Positions 24,071 through 35,073 of a stretch of DNA of 64,000 bases are shown here, piece after piece. Source of the DNA: Apiotrichum sp. Y4204 (lineage: Eukaryota > Basidiomycota > Tremellomycetes > Trichosporonales > Trichosporonaceae); the NCBI GenBank assembly GCA_025531455.1, contig JAMYHL010000043.1:186001-250000 (forward strand), read 5' to 3'. Made by a program: the position numbers and the translations under genes. The notes below the pieces were generated by a model that was given only the letters and a program-made list of their open reading frames with translations, did not search any database and was not told the origin of the DNA. Position 1 is the stretch's first letter. Each line of letters begins with the position of its first letter.

Positions 24071-26314
24071 CTACAACGAGTCAAGGAAGCTCGTATCGCC
24101 CGCAAACTCATCCACGACCTCGTCCTCGGCCTCTGCGCGGCGCCGCTTCGGGACGGGCGTCGCTGCGCCGCCGGGGACTTCGGACATCATGCGCTTGGCC
24201 TGCTTGCGCGCGCGGACGGACGAGCCGGCCGACGGACCGGGTGGCGGCGGCGTCGCGGTGCCCGCGACGTCGAGCGTCAGCGGTAGGAGAGGGTGGGCGT
24301 GTGGTGTCAGAGGGCCCGCGACGGGGGCCGTTGACGGTGAGCCGAATGGGTTTCCCATCAGCTGGCCGCTCGTTGCCAGCGCGACGATTGATTCCAGACC
24401 GCGACCGGACATAAAGTCGGCCGAGGAGAGATCGAACGACGCGTCGTCCGCACCGGTGGTAGCTGCTGCTGCGGCTGCCGCTGCGGCGGCCACCGCGGCG
24501 CCAGTCTCCTCGAGCTGTGCGGCCTCGGAATCCGGCCGGGTGAGCATCTCCTGCACTTCCTCGGGCGACAGGCGGGTGACGGTCTGGGCCTCAACAGCAG
24601 TCTTGACCTTTGGCCGCAGATGGTAGAACGCATTTGCGTTCATCACGTCCGCGAGGTCAGGAAGAAGCTTGTCCTCGTCGGGACAGGGGGGGTTGTCGTA
24701 CAGCTCGGATGCCCAGTCGGGGAACTCGCGCTGGACGCGCTCGTCGACGTGAAACTTGAAGAGCACAATGCCGTTCGTACCTGGCACCGGGAGACCCTCG
24801 GCGTCCTTCGGGCGGATCTGCGGCAGCTGGGAGCGGTCCCAAAGCTCGGGCGGGAGGTGAAATGTCGGTGCCGGCTGCTTGGGGCGGCCCTTGCGGCGCA
24901 TACGCGTTGACTGGTCCTGGCCGAAGACGTCGAGGATGGTCAGGAGGTTGCGCACAATAGGTGAGATCCAAAACTTGTCGACCACTTCATGTGCGTCAGC
25001 GGCCCGCTGCCCGCACTGCTGCTTGCGGTACGCGTTCCACTCGTCCTCGGTGTACTCGCGCTTCGGGTCTGGGCGCTCGTTGGTCATGGCGGCAAAGTCG
25101 ATAGTCAACAACGTGCGGTACAGCGCGCGCAGCTTGCAGAGATTCAGTGGAGAGGCATCAAACGCCACAGTCCGCCGGGCAACCAGGCTCTGCTGGCGGC
25201 GGTACTGATTCTGCCTGCGGCGAGTGAGTTCGTCCTTGTGTATCTCTCCGCGCTCGCGCATGAGCTGCTCCTCGAAGCGCTTGGACAAACGCGTCCAGTA
25301 CGTGTGCACGCTCTTGACCATCTGCTCCTCATCGACATCCGGCTCGTCGGCCGCAAACGACTCGGCCCATGCAGCCTTGACGTCCTCCACAACCTGGTCG
25401 AGGAAGGGGCGCACCGTCGGCGCGGTGACATCCCCGCGGAAATCGGGGCGGAACTCGTCTACGCCATTGACGGACGTCTCGGCGGTGGGCGGGATCGACG
25501 ACGGATCAGGCAGCTCGCGCGTGCCCTTGCACTCGAACGACTGGATGAGGTACTCGACCCCGAGACGGCGGTTGGCCATTTTGTGGATGACGTGTTCGAG
25601 CTTCATGCTGCGCTTCTTCCGGCCGGCAGGCTTATCGTCATCAAACGGCGTCGAGCCCTCGCGGAGGCGATCGTCATTCTCGGCCGCATTCTTCCGGCTG
25701 CGGCGTGTCGGCGGCGCGGGCGCGCGCGTGCTCACCAGCACATCGTAGCGCGCCTTGAGCGCATCGTACTCGCTGCGCGGCACGTAGCTGATGGCGAACT
25801 GGGGGTCGATGGTCGGCGGCCCGCGGCCCTCAATCGCGCTTACGACATTACGCACGAGCTCGACTTGGCGTTTATGGCCCTCTTGGAGGAGCTTGAAGCT
25901 TCCCATCAAGCCCTGGAGGACGCGGACCGGGTCGAGGGCGTCGATGATCGCCTGGTTTGCGGCCGTGAGCTGGTTGAGCTGGGCGACGGCCTTGTTGATG
26001 CTCGCGGCCTGCACCTGGGACGCCGGGACGAGAGTCGGAATCTCCTCGGCTACAGCGGCGGCCGCCACCGCCGCGACATCCTCATTCTGCAGTGCGCCGT
26101 CCTCGCCGAGCGCCGCCTCGCTATGCAGTGTCGCATCGCCCTGGGACGCGGGCTCGGTGGGGTTGCTCAGCGCCTGGCGGAGCGCCTCGAGCGTTGCCTC
26201 CTGGTCGTGGTGGTGAGCTGCGGCATCGTCGACAAGGTTGAAGGGCACGTCCTCCCCTGCCTGGGCTAGAGGGAGGAACGGCGACTCGAGTGACGGCGGC
26301 GCCGGTGATGGCAT
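24071..26314 (-). CDS. Large intronless hypothetical nuclear-type protein
   Basis: One uninterrupted frame of 747 codons from ATG 26314 (MPSPAPPSLESP). I prefer this to the upstream in-frame ATG at 26560, whose extra 82 residues look like leader sequence. The order is: acidic/Ala-rich start; helical segment (INKAVAQLNQLTAANQAIIDAL...GSFKLLQEGHKRQVEL); basic patch GRKKRSMK (likely nuclear localisation); conserved-looking central part (NRRLGVEYLIQSFECKG..., WTRLSKRFEEQLMRERGEIHKDELTRRRQNQYRRQQ); a segment with FHLPPELWDRSQLPQIRP; polyalanine at 24466-24500; and a second basic motif VPKRRRAEAEDE near the C-terminus. I do not recognise a family. Two basic clusters suggest a nuclear protein, perhaps chromatin- or transcription-related. 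Confidence 0.75.
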   Translation of the reverse strand: MPSPAPPSLESPFLPLAQAGEDVPFNLVDDAAAHHHDQEATLEALRQALSNPTEPASQGDATLHSEAALGEDGALQNEDVAAVAAAAVAEEIPTLVPASQVQAASINKAVAQLNQLTAANQAIIDALDPVRVLQGLMGSFKLLQEGHKRQVELVRNVVSAIEGRGPPTIDPQFAISYVPRSEYDALKARYDVLVSTRAPAPPTRRSRKNAAENDDRLREGSTPFDDDKPAGRKKRSMKLEHVIHKMANRRLGVEYLIQSFECKGTRELPDPSSIPPTAETSVNGVDEFRPDFRGDVTAPTVRPFLDQVVEDVKAAWAESFAADEPDVDEEQMVKSVHTYWTRLSKRFEEQLMRERGEIHKDELTRRRQNQYRRQQSLVARRTVAFDASPLNLCKLRALYRTLLTIDFAAMTNERPDPKREYTEDEWNAYRKQQCGQRAADAHEVVDKFWISPIVRNLLTILDVFGQDQSTRMRRKGRPKQPAPTFHLPPELWDRSQLPQIRPKDAEGLPVPGTNGIVLFKFHVDERVQREFPDWASELYDNPPCPDEDKLLPDLADVMNANAFYHLRPKVKTAVEAQTVTRLSPEEVQEMLTRPDSEAAQLEETGAAVAAAAAAAAAATTGADDASFDLSSADFMSGRGLESIVALATSGQLMGNPFGSPSTAPVAGPLTPHAHPLLPLTLDVAGTATPPPPGPSAGSSVRARKQAKRMMSEVPGGAATPVPKRRRAEAEDEVVDEFAGDTSFLDSL

Positions 26315-26701
26315 CGGCGGGGTGTCGCGTAGATATGGGGGTGGATGTGGGTGGGTGGACGCTGAGAGTGGAGGTCGCTGTCGCTGTTCCAGAGTGAAGG
26401 TACCCGAGAAATGTAAATACGGATAACGACGACGAGGACGAAGAAAGGCGTGCTGCAAAGATAGCTTGCGTAGCTTGCGTAGCTTTTTCTGCGTATCAAC
26501 AACGTCAACTACAGTCAACCACACAAAGGAAGCGGAAAAGGGAGGATCCACGCGATCCACGGGCCTATATGCCGGAGCAAATAACGCCGACGGCGGTGGC
26601 AGTGTGGCGGACTCGTGGCATGTCCTTGATCCCTTACGGTCTTCTCCGGTCGAGTCACGTGATTATCCATATCAAGGTGCAGAACATAGAAACCCTCTCC
26701 C

Positions 26702-28856
26702 TCACTCGTACAAGACATCTATGAACGACTTGGCGACCTCCTCGACCATCATCGGACCTACGCTCGTCTGTCCCACACCTGGGCAGTCAGCGGATGAACA
26801 ACAGCGGGTCTACTATCCGCAAGGACTCACCGTAGAGGGCGACAAGGTTGCCACCAGTGGCAGGGTCCTCCTGCTCCTCCTTGATGGAGGTGGAGAGATC
26901 CTCAACCAGCTTGTCAAGGGACGCGGCCGTGAGGCGCTGCTGTCAGTTAGATCCACAGTAAATAACTCACAGTAAAGGCCATGTGGAGTGCTGCCGGCTG
27001 GGCAAGCGCGTTGAGGTGCCATCCGCGTTTGCTCATGCGGTCACCGACACCGTAAATGTTGAGCTTGTGCGAGCCGAACGCGACAACGGACAGCTTGGGG
27101 TCGCCGACAATGAAGAGCGTGTCCGGGAAGCGCGTGCGCAATGTCTCGGCAAAGCTACGGGCGGCACCAATGATCTGCTTGGCCGACTCGGTGTAGCCAC
27201 TGGCTGTCAGTGTGGTTATGGCGTGTGCCACTCACTCGGCACCAATGTGATTGATAACGGCCCACGCGCCGGCAATGACAGATCCGGGCCTGAGACTCAG
27301 CTAACAGGAAACGTATTTCAGCTGCACATACCTGGAGCCCGCCATAGTCGGCGATGCGTAAACACCTCCAGCCCAGTCGGGGAAGGCGTAGTACTGGTAC
27401 CGGCGGAGCGCAGGAGAGCGGTACATGATGATGGACGAGCCCTTGGGGGCAAAGGCGTACTTGTGCTGGTCGTCAGCATGATCAGTCTTCTGTCACCTAC
27501 CGTGTCGCACGAGATGGCGGTAACACCGGGGAGAGAGAAGTCGAAACGGGGAATGTCGAGACCGTAGCCTGCACGTTCGGCGAACGAGATGATGAACGAC
27601 CCGAGGCAGCAGTCGACGTGCAGACCAATCTTCTTGCTCCTGGCGAGGTCGGAGAGCTCAGGGATAGGGTCAATCGTGCCGTCCGGGAAGTTGGGTGCCG
27701 AGCCGACGATCATGATAGTGTTGGGGTTACTGTGGTAAGCTTGGCACATGACTATTCAGCTTACATGAAGCGGCGCATGCGCTTGACATCGGCCTTGCGG
27801 GTCTCGGGGTCAACAGGGACGACGTGCAGCTTGATGTTGAAGTAGTCGGCCGCCTTCCAGAACGCCGCATGTGCTGTGAACGGAATGACCCTGTTGTCAG
27901 CTTAAGCCTTTGCCACAGCTCACATTTCCGGCTCGGTGATGCGCTTGGTGGCGCGGGCCCAGTCGCGGTGGGTCTTGACGGACATGAGGATGGACTCGGT
28001 GCCGCCGGAAGTAGCTGCTGTCAGTACGGCTTCCGCAGGAAAGCTCACTTGTGCCGGCGCCCTTCTCGCCGTGGAACCTGATGTCAGCAAGTTATCACGA
28101 CCCGACTAGACCACACTCACAGCTTGAGCACGCTCTGAACAAGCTCGGCCTCCATCTTGCGCACGCCGGGAAAGACATCGGGATGGAGGGGGTTGGACAC
28201 GAGGAACTTGGACATGGCCTCGTTGATGATGGTGTTGAGATCTTCGCCGCCCTGGGTGTGAGTAACAGTTCTCGATGCGGGCTCTACCCCGTCGTGGTCG
28301 CCACTCCCTCATCACCACATAGGTGCCAGAGCTGACTCACATGGTACACCGCGCCGGAGACACGGCCGGCCTCGAGGTCGCCGCGGTCGAGTTTCTGGAG
28401 GTTGTCCCACTCTCTGCGCAGCCACTCGATGTCGCGGCCGTGCTCGGGAACCTGGCTGTTGTCGTGGAGCTCGATGCCCTCGGGGAACGTTTTCGGCGCG
28501 AGCGACTTGGAGAGGTCGGCACGCGTCTTGGCCAACTCCTTGGCTACCTGTGCCTTTGCGGAGGGGAGGCGGAGCATGAGGCGAACGATGGCCTGGCGAG
28601 TCAGCACAAATAAAGCCTCGAGGCAACTGCGGCCGGAGTTCTAGTTCTAGTCATCTCTACCCACATTCTTGATAGCGCTGTACACCTGGCACGAGGTGCC
28701 GATGATGCCGTACGCGTAGACATGGCGGTATAGCCTCAGGAGGGCCTTTGCGACGATGAGGAGACGGACAATGGAGCCGATCTGGGCAGCGCGCTGAAGA
28801 ACAAGCTGCGTCCGCGCGCTCGGTTTCGGGACGGTGAGGGAGGACCAGGCGGCCAT
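26702..28856 (-). CDS. DPL1: Sphingosine-1-phosphate (dihydrosphingosine-phosphate) lyase
   Basis: PLP-dependent lyase that cleaves long-chain base phosphates to fatty aldehyde and phosphoethanolamine, the exit step of sphingolipid metabolism, in the ER membrane. Twelve exons: 28856-28665, 28592-28341, 28251-28121, 28077-28049, 28014-27924, 27890-27765, 27729-27501, 27465-27332, 27289-27236, 27199-26971, 26936-26831 and 26778-26702. Total 549 residues, the family length. An N-terminal hydrophobic helix (about 26-60) anchors it. [27 protein letters not shown], the PLP site LHVDCCLG and the Schiff-base lysine K352 in [14 protein letters not shown] are all intact. It ends [14 protein letters not shown]. 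Every intron keeps frame. Divergent from the Fpg gene across 1.16 kb. Confidence 0.96.
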
Positions 28857-30016
28857 GGGTGGAGGAGATTGGCGGGAAGGGTGGTCGAAGGAGTGGGTGG
28901 TATCAGTGGGGGAGTGGAGTTATGACTGTTCGTGATTGAGGCTGGTCACAAATTGGGTGGTGGTCAAGAGAATGGGAGAGTGGACAATTGCGAAAAGCAA
29001 AAGCAAAGAGATGATAAGAAGCACAAGACGTGCATGGGCAAGAGGGGTTGCACATGGTGACGACGCCGTGAGATGCATTGCGTGGGGAGCGCGGGGGCGC
29101 GCGGGGTAACGGGGCGTGCGGTGCGCAGCCGTCGGCGTGACGGACAATGCGAGTCATTATCGTACTCTCACTCATTGCTCGGCCGCCGCCACCTCCACCC
29201 CACCGTGGCCATCTTTTTCGATCCTAGACATTCTTTTATCACCACCACCGCCCATGTCCGTCCGCCACCCAGCCACGTTGCCTATGGTGCTACAGTGACG
29301 ACAGCACCCATGCATCTCGGCTTCTCACTACTAGTGGATTCACCGTGTCCCTTCTCTGGTATTTCTGAATTCCGTTACATCCACCCGCCCCCAGTCCGTA
29401 AGCTGCAAGTCCGCAGCCATCGTTTCTATGCAGCCGTAATGAAAAAAGAATTCCACAAAACCAACTGCAACCTTGAGTCAGAAATATTCGCTCAACACCG
29501 GCACGCCTGGTATGCTGGTGCATTGGTGGCTGCCTTGTTATCCCTACCCAGCCAAGCCAAGAAGCATTGGCGCATTGTTATCCACGACGTCACCCCATGG
29601 CCCATGGCCCATGGCCCATGGCCCGTTTGCCACTTCCACCACCCCACAAATCCCATCTTCGCTCGGCCCACGCAGAAAAGAGTTAGGGATTGTATTAAGC
29701 CATTAACAACGTCATTCACCGATAATAGGACTCTAATCACCCCATTCCTAATCCACACGGCCAGCAGAGCCCGTCCATTACAGAGGACCCCATCGGCCTT
29801 CGGCCTTCCAGGCACGGACCACAGGACTGGCCGGGAGTGGGAATCCGGTAATATAATCGGAAAAACGTCGGTAAATTCCAAGACCATTAACATTACGGAG
29901 TCCCCGCATTCGGTTGAGTCACCTCCAGTCATGTCCTGCGTCCATCTGTCCTTTTCTCCTCCTCACCATCCTTTTCTTCCTCATCGCCACTCGACTCGTC
30001 TCTACTGACATCCAAC
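28857..30016. other. Divergent promoter region between DPL1 and the Fpg-type glycosylase
   Basis: No gene. Contains a perfect four-copy CCCATGG tandem at 29594-29621 and pyrimidine-rich leader sequence before 30017. A 311-codon frame across 29073-30008 shows no coding bias. Confidence 0.5.
29594..29621. repeat. (CCCATGG)4 tandem repeat
   Basis: Four exact head-to-tail copies of a 7-mer. The unit contains the palindrome CCATGG, so the array can form alternative hairpins. It is about 400 bases upstream of the Fpg-type gene and 740 upstream of DPL1. Confidence 0.85.
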
Positions 30017-31696
30017 ATGCCCGAGCTACCAGGTACACAGCTAAGCTGCCTCCTGCCCTCAAGCTGACCGTGCAGAGGTCGAGCGCGCGCGCAAGCTCAT
30101 CGCCGAGACGTGTACGGGCTATACAATCGACGAGGCCGAGACCGTCGAGGATGCGATAGTGTACGCGGGCACGGACCACCGCGAATTTGTGCGACACCCC
30201 CTCATGATTCATGGATTCATGGATCTATTGATCTATTATTTGTACTGACCCCAGGCGCGTGAAGTGCAGGGCCGTACGATCACGGGATGCGAGCGCAAGG
30301 GCAAGCAGTAGGCGTGTTCCCGCGAATGCCTCTGACGCGAGATTCTGGATTACGCTCTCGGGAGAGGGAAGGCTGCCGGTCATGCACTTTGGCATGACGG
30401 GGATGATCCAGGTGGGTTGCATTATGAGCTTTGAGGGTGAACCTTGACTGTGCCCCGCTCACTCCAGCTCCGGGGACAGGAGCCGACATGGTATCGCCGC
30501 AAGATCCATCTCGGCGAGACGACGGACTCGTGGCCGCCAAGGGTGGGTAAAGGGATGATTGAGTCACCCATGCTGATGACAGTTTCACAAACTGTTGGTG
30601 ACCACCTAATCTAACTCTGATGGCAGCATCCTCAAACTCCGAGCGCCGGAGGGGAGTCCCGCGCGCGAGCTGGCGTTCATTGACCCACGGCGGCTGGGAA
30701 GGCTACGCCTTGTCCCCGATCCGGTCCTCTCGCACCCTCCGCTCAGCGAGCTTGGATTCGACCCGGTTCTCTCGCACCCCACATTCGACGAGTTTGTCGA
30801 GCTTATCGCGCGCAAAAAGGGCTCCGTCAAGGGGTTGATCATGGACCAGGCGTTCAGCGCTGGCGTGGGCAACTGGGTCGCGGACGAGTGGGTGAACACC
30901 GCAAGACATGGCTGACGGTAGGGTTCTCTACCAGGCGCGGATCCACCCTCTCCATCCTGTCCCGGCGCTCGAGGACGCCCAGCTGCGAGATTTGCATCGC
31001 CTGCTCCGCGAGATTCCGTTGCAGGCCATCAGCGTCAACGCCGACGCGAGCCAGTTCCCGGATCACTGGCTCTTCCGCTGGCGGTGGGACAAGGGGAAGA
31101 AGAAGGGCGGGAAGAAGGGGGCAAAAAAAGGGGACGAGGAGAAAATGCCAGAGGATGGGGGCGATGAGAAACCAAAGTTTCTCGCTCTGGTGAGCTGCGC
31201 GTCAAGAGTTCTTTCAGCTGATAGCAGCCCGACGGCACCCCTGCCACCATTACGTTTGTGACTGTCGCAGGACGCACGAGTGCGGTTGTAGCGCAGCTCC
31301 AGAAACTCCCGTCCGGGGCGAAGGTGAAGCTCGCGCCCACTGCCAAGGGCCGGAAACGGAAGAACAAGGATGAGGATGAGGACGAGGATGAAGACGAGGA
31401 AGAAGCCGAAGAGGAAGAGGAGGAGGAGGAGCAGGAAGAAGAAGAAGAGGAAGTGAGTCCATTATCCATCACCCATCACCCATCAAACATCCCTTCTCCG
31501 CCGCTATCGCAGTATGGGGTACTGACAGCAGGCACCCAAGCCGAAACGCGCTCGCGCCGGTGCGAAACCGAACAAGGCCACCCGCGTTAACGTGACAAAG
31601 GTCAAAGTCACCACGGTGATCAAGCAGGAAACGTCCTCCACCAACTCACGCGCGAGCCGCGCCGCCGCACGCGCAGCCGCCAAGCTCGTAACATGA
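30017..31696 (+). CDS. Formamidopyrimidine-DNA glycosylase-type (Fpg/MutM) DNA repair enzyme, plant/fungal clade
   Basis: Bifunctional glycosylase/AP-lyase family acting on oxidised purines. Ten exons: 30017-30032, 30076-30188, 30255-30307, 30342-30411, 30468-30542, 30583-30593, 30627-30887, 30922-31189, 31228-31452 and 31532-31696, giving 418 residues. The N-terminal catalytic MPELPEVER (Pro2, Glu3) is formed across splice 1. HFGMTGMI and the helix-two-turn-helix GVGNWVADEVLYQARIHP are intact. The zinc finger of bacterial MutM is absent; instead ITFVTVAGRTSAVV occupies that place, as in plant and fungal FPG. A Lys-rich insert, a run of about 30 Asp/Glu residues and a basic Ala/Lys tail follow. 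Exon 6 is 11 nt, giving WPPRFHKLILKL. The exon 2 donor (GTGCGA) is the weakest splice site. Confidence 0.9.
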
Positions 31697-31893
31697 TAGA
31701 CCCCGAGACCGTAGTCGTCGGAGGGAACACGAAAAACACTCGCGCTCGCGTTCGCGCCATGTCATGTCATGTGTACTTCCTTGGCGATTCATGATCACAC
31801 TCGAGAGCCAACCAAACTCATATATCAACTAACCTTTCGACTTGCCTCGACTCCTCTAACCACTCACACCCTCACACCCTCGCGAACCTCACA

Positions 31894-32949
31894 ATGCTCC
31901 CCCGCGCCAAGCTCACCCCGTCGCCCAAGACGGCCGACCGCCTCCTCGCCGACCTGGAGAGCTACGCGCTCGTCCTCGCGCCGCACAGTCCCGTGCTGGC
32001 GCTCGGCACCCCCGACTTCAGCCCAGACGAGTACCGCCGCCTCGGGCTCGCGCTCGCTGCCGCAATGGGCCCAAGCCCCGACGCCCGCATACCGGATATG
32101 TGCCAGGTCCTCGTCGGTATCGGCCAGCACGGGTAAGTCTAAAAAATAACTAAAAAACTTAACCAAAGAAACCAAGCTCATTCTTCAGGCCCACGGTTCC
32201 CTGCGTCTTCTGGTCATGCGAGCAAGCATACGTCCAGGCAGCACTCCACCTCGCGCCGACCCACGAAGCCCTCTGCGGGGTGTACATCCGCACGACGCGC
32301 CTCCGCCGCCTGTTGCTGTCACAGGGCGCATTCGTCGGATGGCTCCCGCTCACGGTCGACGGGCGGATTCCTCCAGAGCAGCAGCAAGAACACGCAGCGT
32401 ACGCAGCCCACTTCCGCGCACATGGGGTACATGATCACCAAAGCTTCTGGCACTGTACGTGGAGCCCAAAGGTACTTGCGTATACCGTAAGTCCAGAGTA
32501 GTAGGTATTTGTATTGATGGCAGCCGCCGCGCACACTCCCCCAGACGGGGCGGTCGGTCGCGAGCCTTGCGAGCCTGACTGCGCGGGAGGAACCCGAGTC
32601 GCCGTGTGCCGGCCGCGAGATCCATGCCCCGCGGCCAGTGTATCCTGCCGGCTTCACCCGGGCCTTGAAGAATGAGGATACCGAGAATAGCGCTAGTGCT
32701 GGTGCCAGCACCATCAACACCAACACTCCCGCCACCGATGTCGGCCCGACGCTGCGCCCGAGCAACTCGACCGCGAGCTTTGTCGGCTTTGGCGCGTCGA
32801 GCGGCGTTACCGATGGCGGGTTCCGTGTGGGTATTGGCGATATCGGCGGGCGTCGTAATATCCGTGGTCTCCCGAAGCGTCACAACCGCGCTGGCGCTGG
32901 TCCTGGCGCTACCTCTGGCGCTGGCCGCCAGCCGTCCGATGACCAGTGA
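31894..32949 (+). CDS. Hypothetical protein
   Basis: Three exons, 31894-32132, 32189-32486 and 32524-32949, give 320 residues in a single consistent frame with GTAAGT donors. The N-terminal half appears folded: KTADRLLADLESYALVLAP, then FSPDEYRRLGLALAAAM, CVFWSCEQAYVQAALHLAP, LCGVYIRTTRLRRLLL, and HQSFWHCTWSPKVLAY. The C-terminal third is Gly/Ser/Thr/Asn-rich and low complexity with RG motifs (GGRRNIRGLPKRHNRAG), possibly nucleic-acid binding. It starts only 197 nt after the Fpg-type gene, in the same orientation. I recognise no family; function unknown. Confidence 0.7.
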
Positions 32950-33139
32950 TCAGTGCCCAGCGTCTCGTTAGCCGTCCATTTAGTCTGCCCAATCTGCTCT
33001 TGCCCTTCACTACGCTTCCTGTCCTCTCCCACTTGTGCCTCTTCTCCCGTCCCGCGTCCAGCTCGTTCTCGTTCACACAATCTTCATCCTGCTTCCGCGT
33101 ATCTATCTTCTCCTATCCGGGCCTGACGTTTCTAGTCTT

Positions 33140-34464
33140 TTAGATAGCCTTGATGACCTCGTCGGCGTGGGTGACGGTCGCTGCCATCAGTATTGTGGCT
33201 TATGCAGTCATAGATTTGAATCTAGATTGTTCTTTCTTTACTCACACTTGCTCGAGTCGGGCTCGACGGCGGCAAAGACGACCTTGCCGTTGTCGAGGAC
33301 AATGGTGGAGCGCTTGAGGCGGAGGTTGCCGAGGCCGGCGGTGGCGTCCATGACGAGGCCGAGGGCGTGCGCGAGCTTGGCCTGGTCGTCGCCGGCTGGG
33401 CGTCAGCGGGGAGTTCAGAAACGGGGTTTTTGGCAAGAGGAGTGGCTTGGCTGACACTAGAGTAGAGCTGTAGCTACAACACTCATCTCACGGCTGTGTC
33501 GACTGTCCCGGGGGGTGTACCCCCAGTCTCGTGTACCATTCCCATTTCCCGGTCGGAGCCCACCGAACGGAATCCAGTCCGAATCCAGTCCGTGCCCATC
33601 CAACTCTCCCACTCGTCACTCACCAAACTTGACCGTGTCCTTGTCGCCACAGAGCTGCTTCTTCCACGCGTTCATGACAAACATGTCGTTGACGGCAACA
33701 ATGTAAATGTCCTCGACGCCCTTGCCCTTGAACTTTTCGTAGAGCTCGACGTAGCCGGGCACCTGCGAGTGGCAGGTGGGCGTAAAGCTGGTGTAAGCGG
33801 GGAGAGAACAAAAAGCGAGCGAGGGAGGGCGAGGAGGGATAAGAGCTTCCATGGGCCAACTAGGCAGCCAAGGACGCTATCTCACTCTTACTCGTAGCTA
33901 TCCCCGCTATCTTTCTGGACACTCACGCGCCGGGGACGGTGACAATGACGTTCTTGCCCTTGAGCTTTGCAAAGTCGATCGTAGTCTTGGGGTCGGTGAT
34001 CTTGATCTCGACGGCGGGGAACGAGTCGCCAGTCTTAACCTCGGCCGAGGTGGAGAGCGAGGAAGCTGGGGGTCAGTTGGATTCACTCTCGGTGGAGAAG
34101 GGGTCAGATGGATGCTGACAGAGTAGCGGGGAGATGACGCTCCGCAGGCGCGCAGCGGGGGACGTACCCATCTTGGCGTTGATGGGGCGGAGGGTGGGGC
34201 GGGCGGGGGCGGAGAGGGAGAGCGCGCGGATGGAGACCGGGGCGAGGTGGGTGGTGGCGATGGTGGCGCGGGCGGTGCGGCTGATGAAGATGGGAAGAAA
34301 GAGGGGGGAACCGGACGGTTATATAGGATCCGAGGTGGGCAACACGCATCCAGCAACAAGCGAAAGGCGGGCGTCAGCACTTGTTTCTCTATCGTGCTTC
34401 TCCCACTCATCGTTCTTACTCACAGCGCGGGACGGACGGCACGAGTGGCGATGCGGAGAGACAT
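33140..34464 (-). CDS. Atypical 2-Cys peroxiredoxin (PRX5/AHP1 type) with mitochondrial presequence
   Basis: Thiol peroxidase reducing H2O2 and alkyl hydroperoxides. Six exons, 34464-34424, 34280-34168, 34065-33927, 33787-33624, 33395-33246 and 33180-33140, give 215 residues. The first 50 residues (MSLRIATRAVRPALRTAR...) are Arg/Ser/Ala-rich without acidic residues, a classic mitochondrial targeting sequence spanning the first splice. The peroxidatic cysteine is C103 in PGAFTPTCHSQVPGY; a second Cys is in WKKQLCGDKDTVKF. The C-terminus is VTHADEVIKAI. Introns 1, 3 and 4 are long for this genome (143, 139 and 228 nt). Intron 1 contains a TATA box just before exon 2, and a Kozak-like AAGATGG ends exon 2, which suggests a shorter cytosolic form starting MASSLSTSAEV. 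Confidence 0.93.
34319..34325 (-). promoter_or_regulatory. TATA box inside intron 1 of PRX5
   Basis: TATATAA on the minus strand, about 40 nt upstream of exon 2 and about 150 nt upstream of the internal in-frame ATG (34171). A transcript started here would lack the targeting exon. Confidence 0.5.
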
Positions 34465-35073
34465 TATGATGGCGCAGAGCTCTGCTTAATATGGATCTGG
34501 GAGTGGGAGTGGGAGGTGGAAGGGAGGGAGGTGGGATGTGGGAGGTGGGGACTGGCGAGGTTGTCTGGAAGCGGGTGGGAATGGTACAGTGGGGGCTGGC
34601 TGGCGCTGGCGCTGTTGGGACGGATGACGCCACGAGTTAGTGACCACCACGGACCCCCCGTACCCCCCGCATCTCCCACCTCCACGGACCACGGACCACG
34701 CTTCGGCACCCCGGCACTCGGAGATCGGACTCTGTGGGGTCGCTGATTCGTGGCATGGTAGCTGTGGAGGAGGTGGACATGGCCGAGACGCCCCCAGGTG
34801 AGAAGCAGGGGTTCAACTCGTCGGTAGACTTGTGGACTGGGCTCCGACGACGCCAAACAAGTATGGTAGGAATAATGGTTTGAATCGGAGGACGTAGAGC
34901 AGAGCACATGACAGATTGCGTCGAGACGTTGAGCGTTAGTCACAGCACTTGGGGCAGGCAGAATCGACAATCTGACATTGCACAACTCCCTCACCCTCAT
35001 CCATGATCGTATCTCAAAGTCGACACAAACCATGTCATCTCTAACTCATATGCTATATGCTACAATACAACAC
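34465..35073. other. Intergenic region between KIN17 and PRX5
   Basis: 3' flank of KIN17 and promoter of PRX5 (both minus strand). A GGGAGTGGGAGTGGGAGG purine-rich run lies at about 34498-34520. No gene seen. Confidence 0.5.

Noticed and set aside
24989..26269. 426-codon open frame on the plus strand
   Set aside because: It is exactly antisense to the 747-residue gene. High GC third positions remove stop codons on the opposite strand; composition is Arg/Leu/Ala-rich with no motif.
29073..30008. 311-codon plus-strand open frame upstream of the Fpg gene
   Set aside because: Runs through the CCCATGG array and the promoter; composition follows the repeats, no coding bias.
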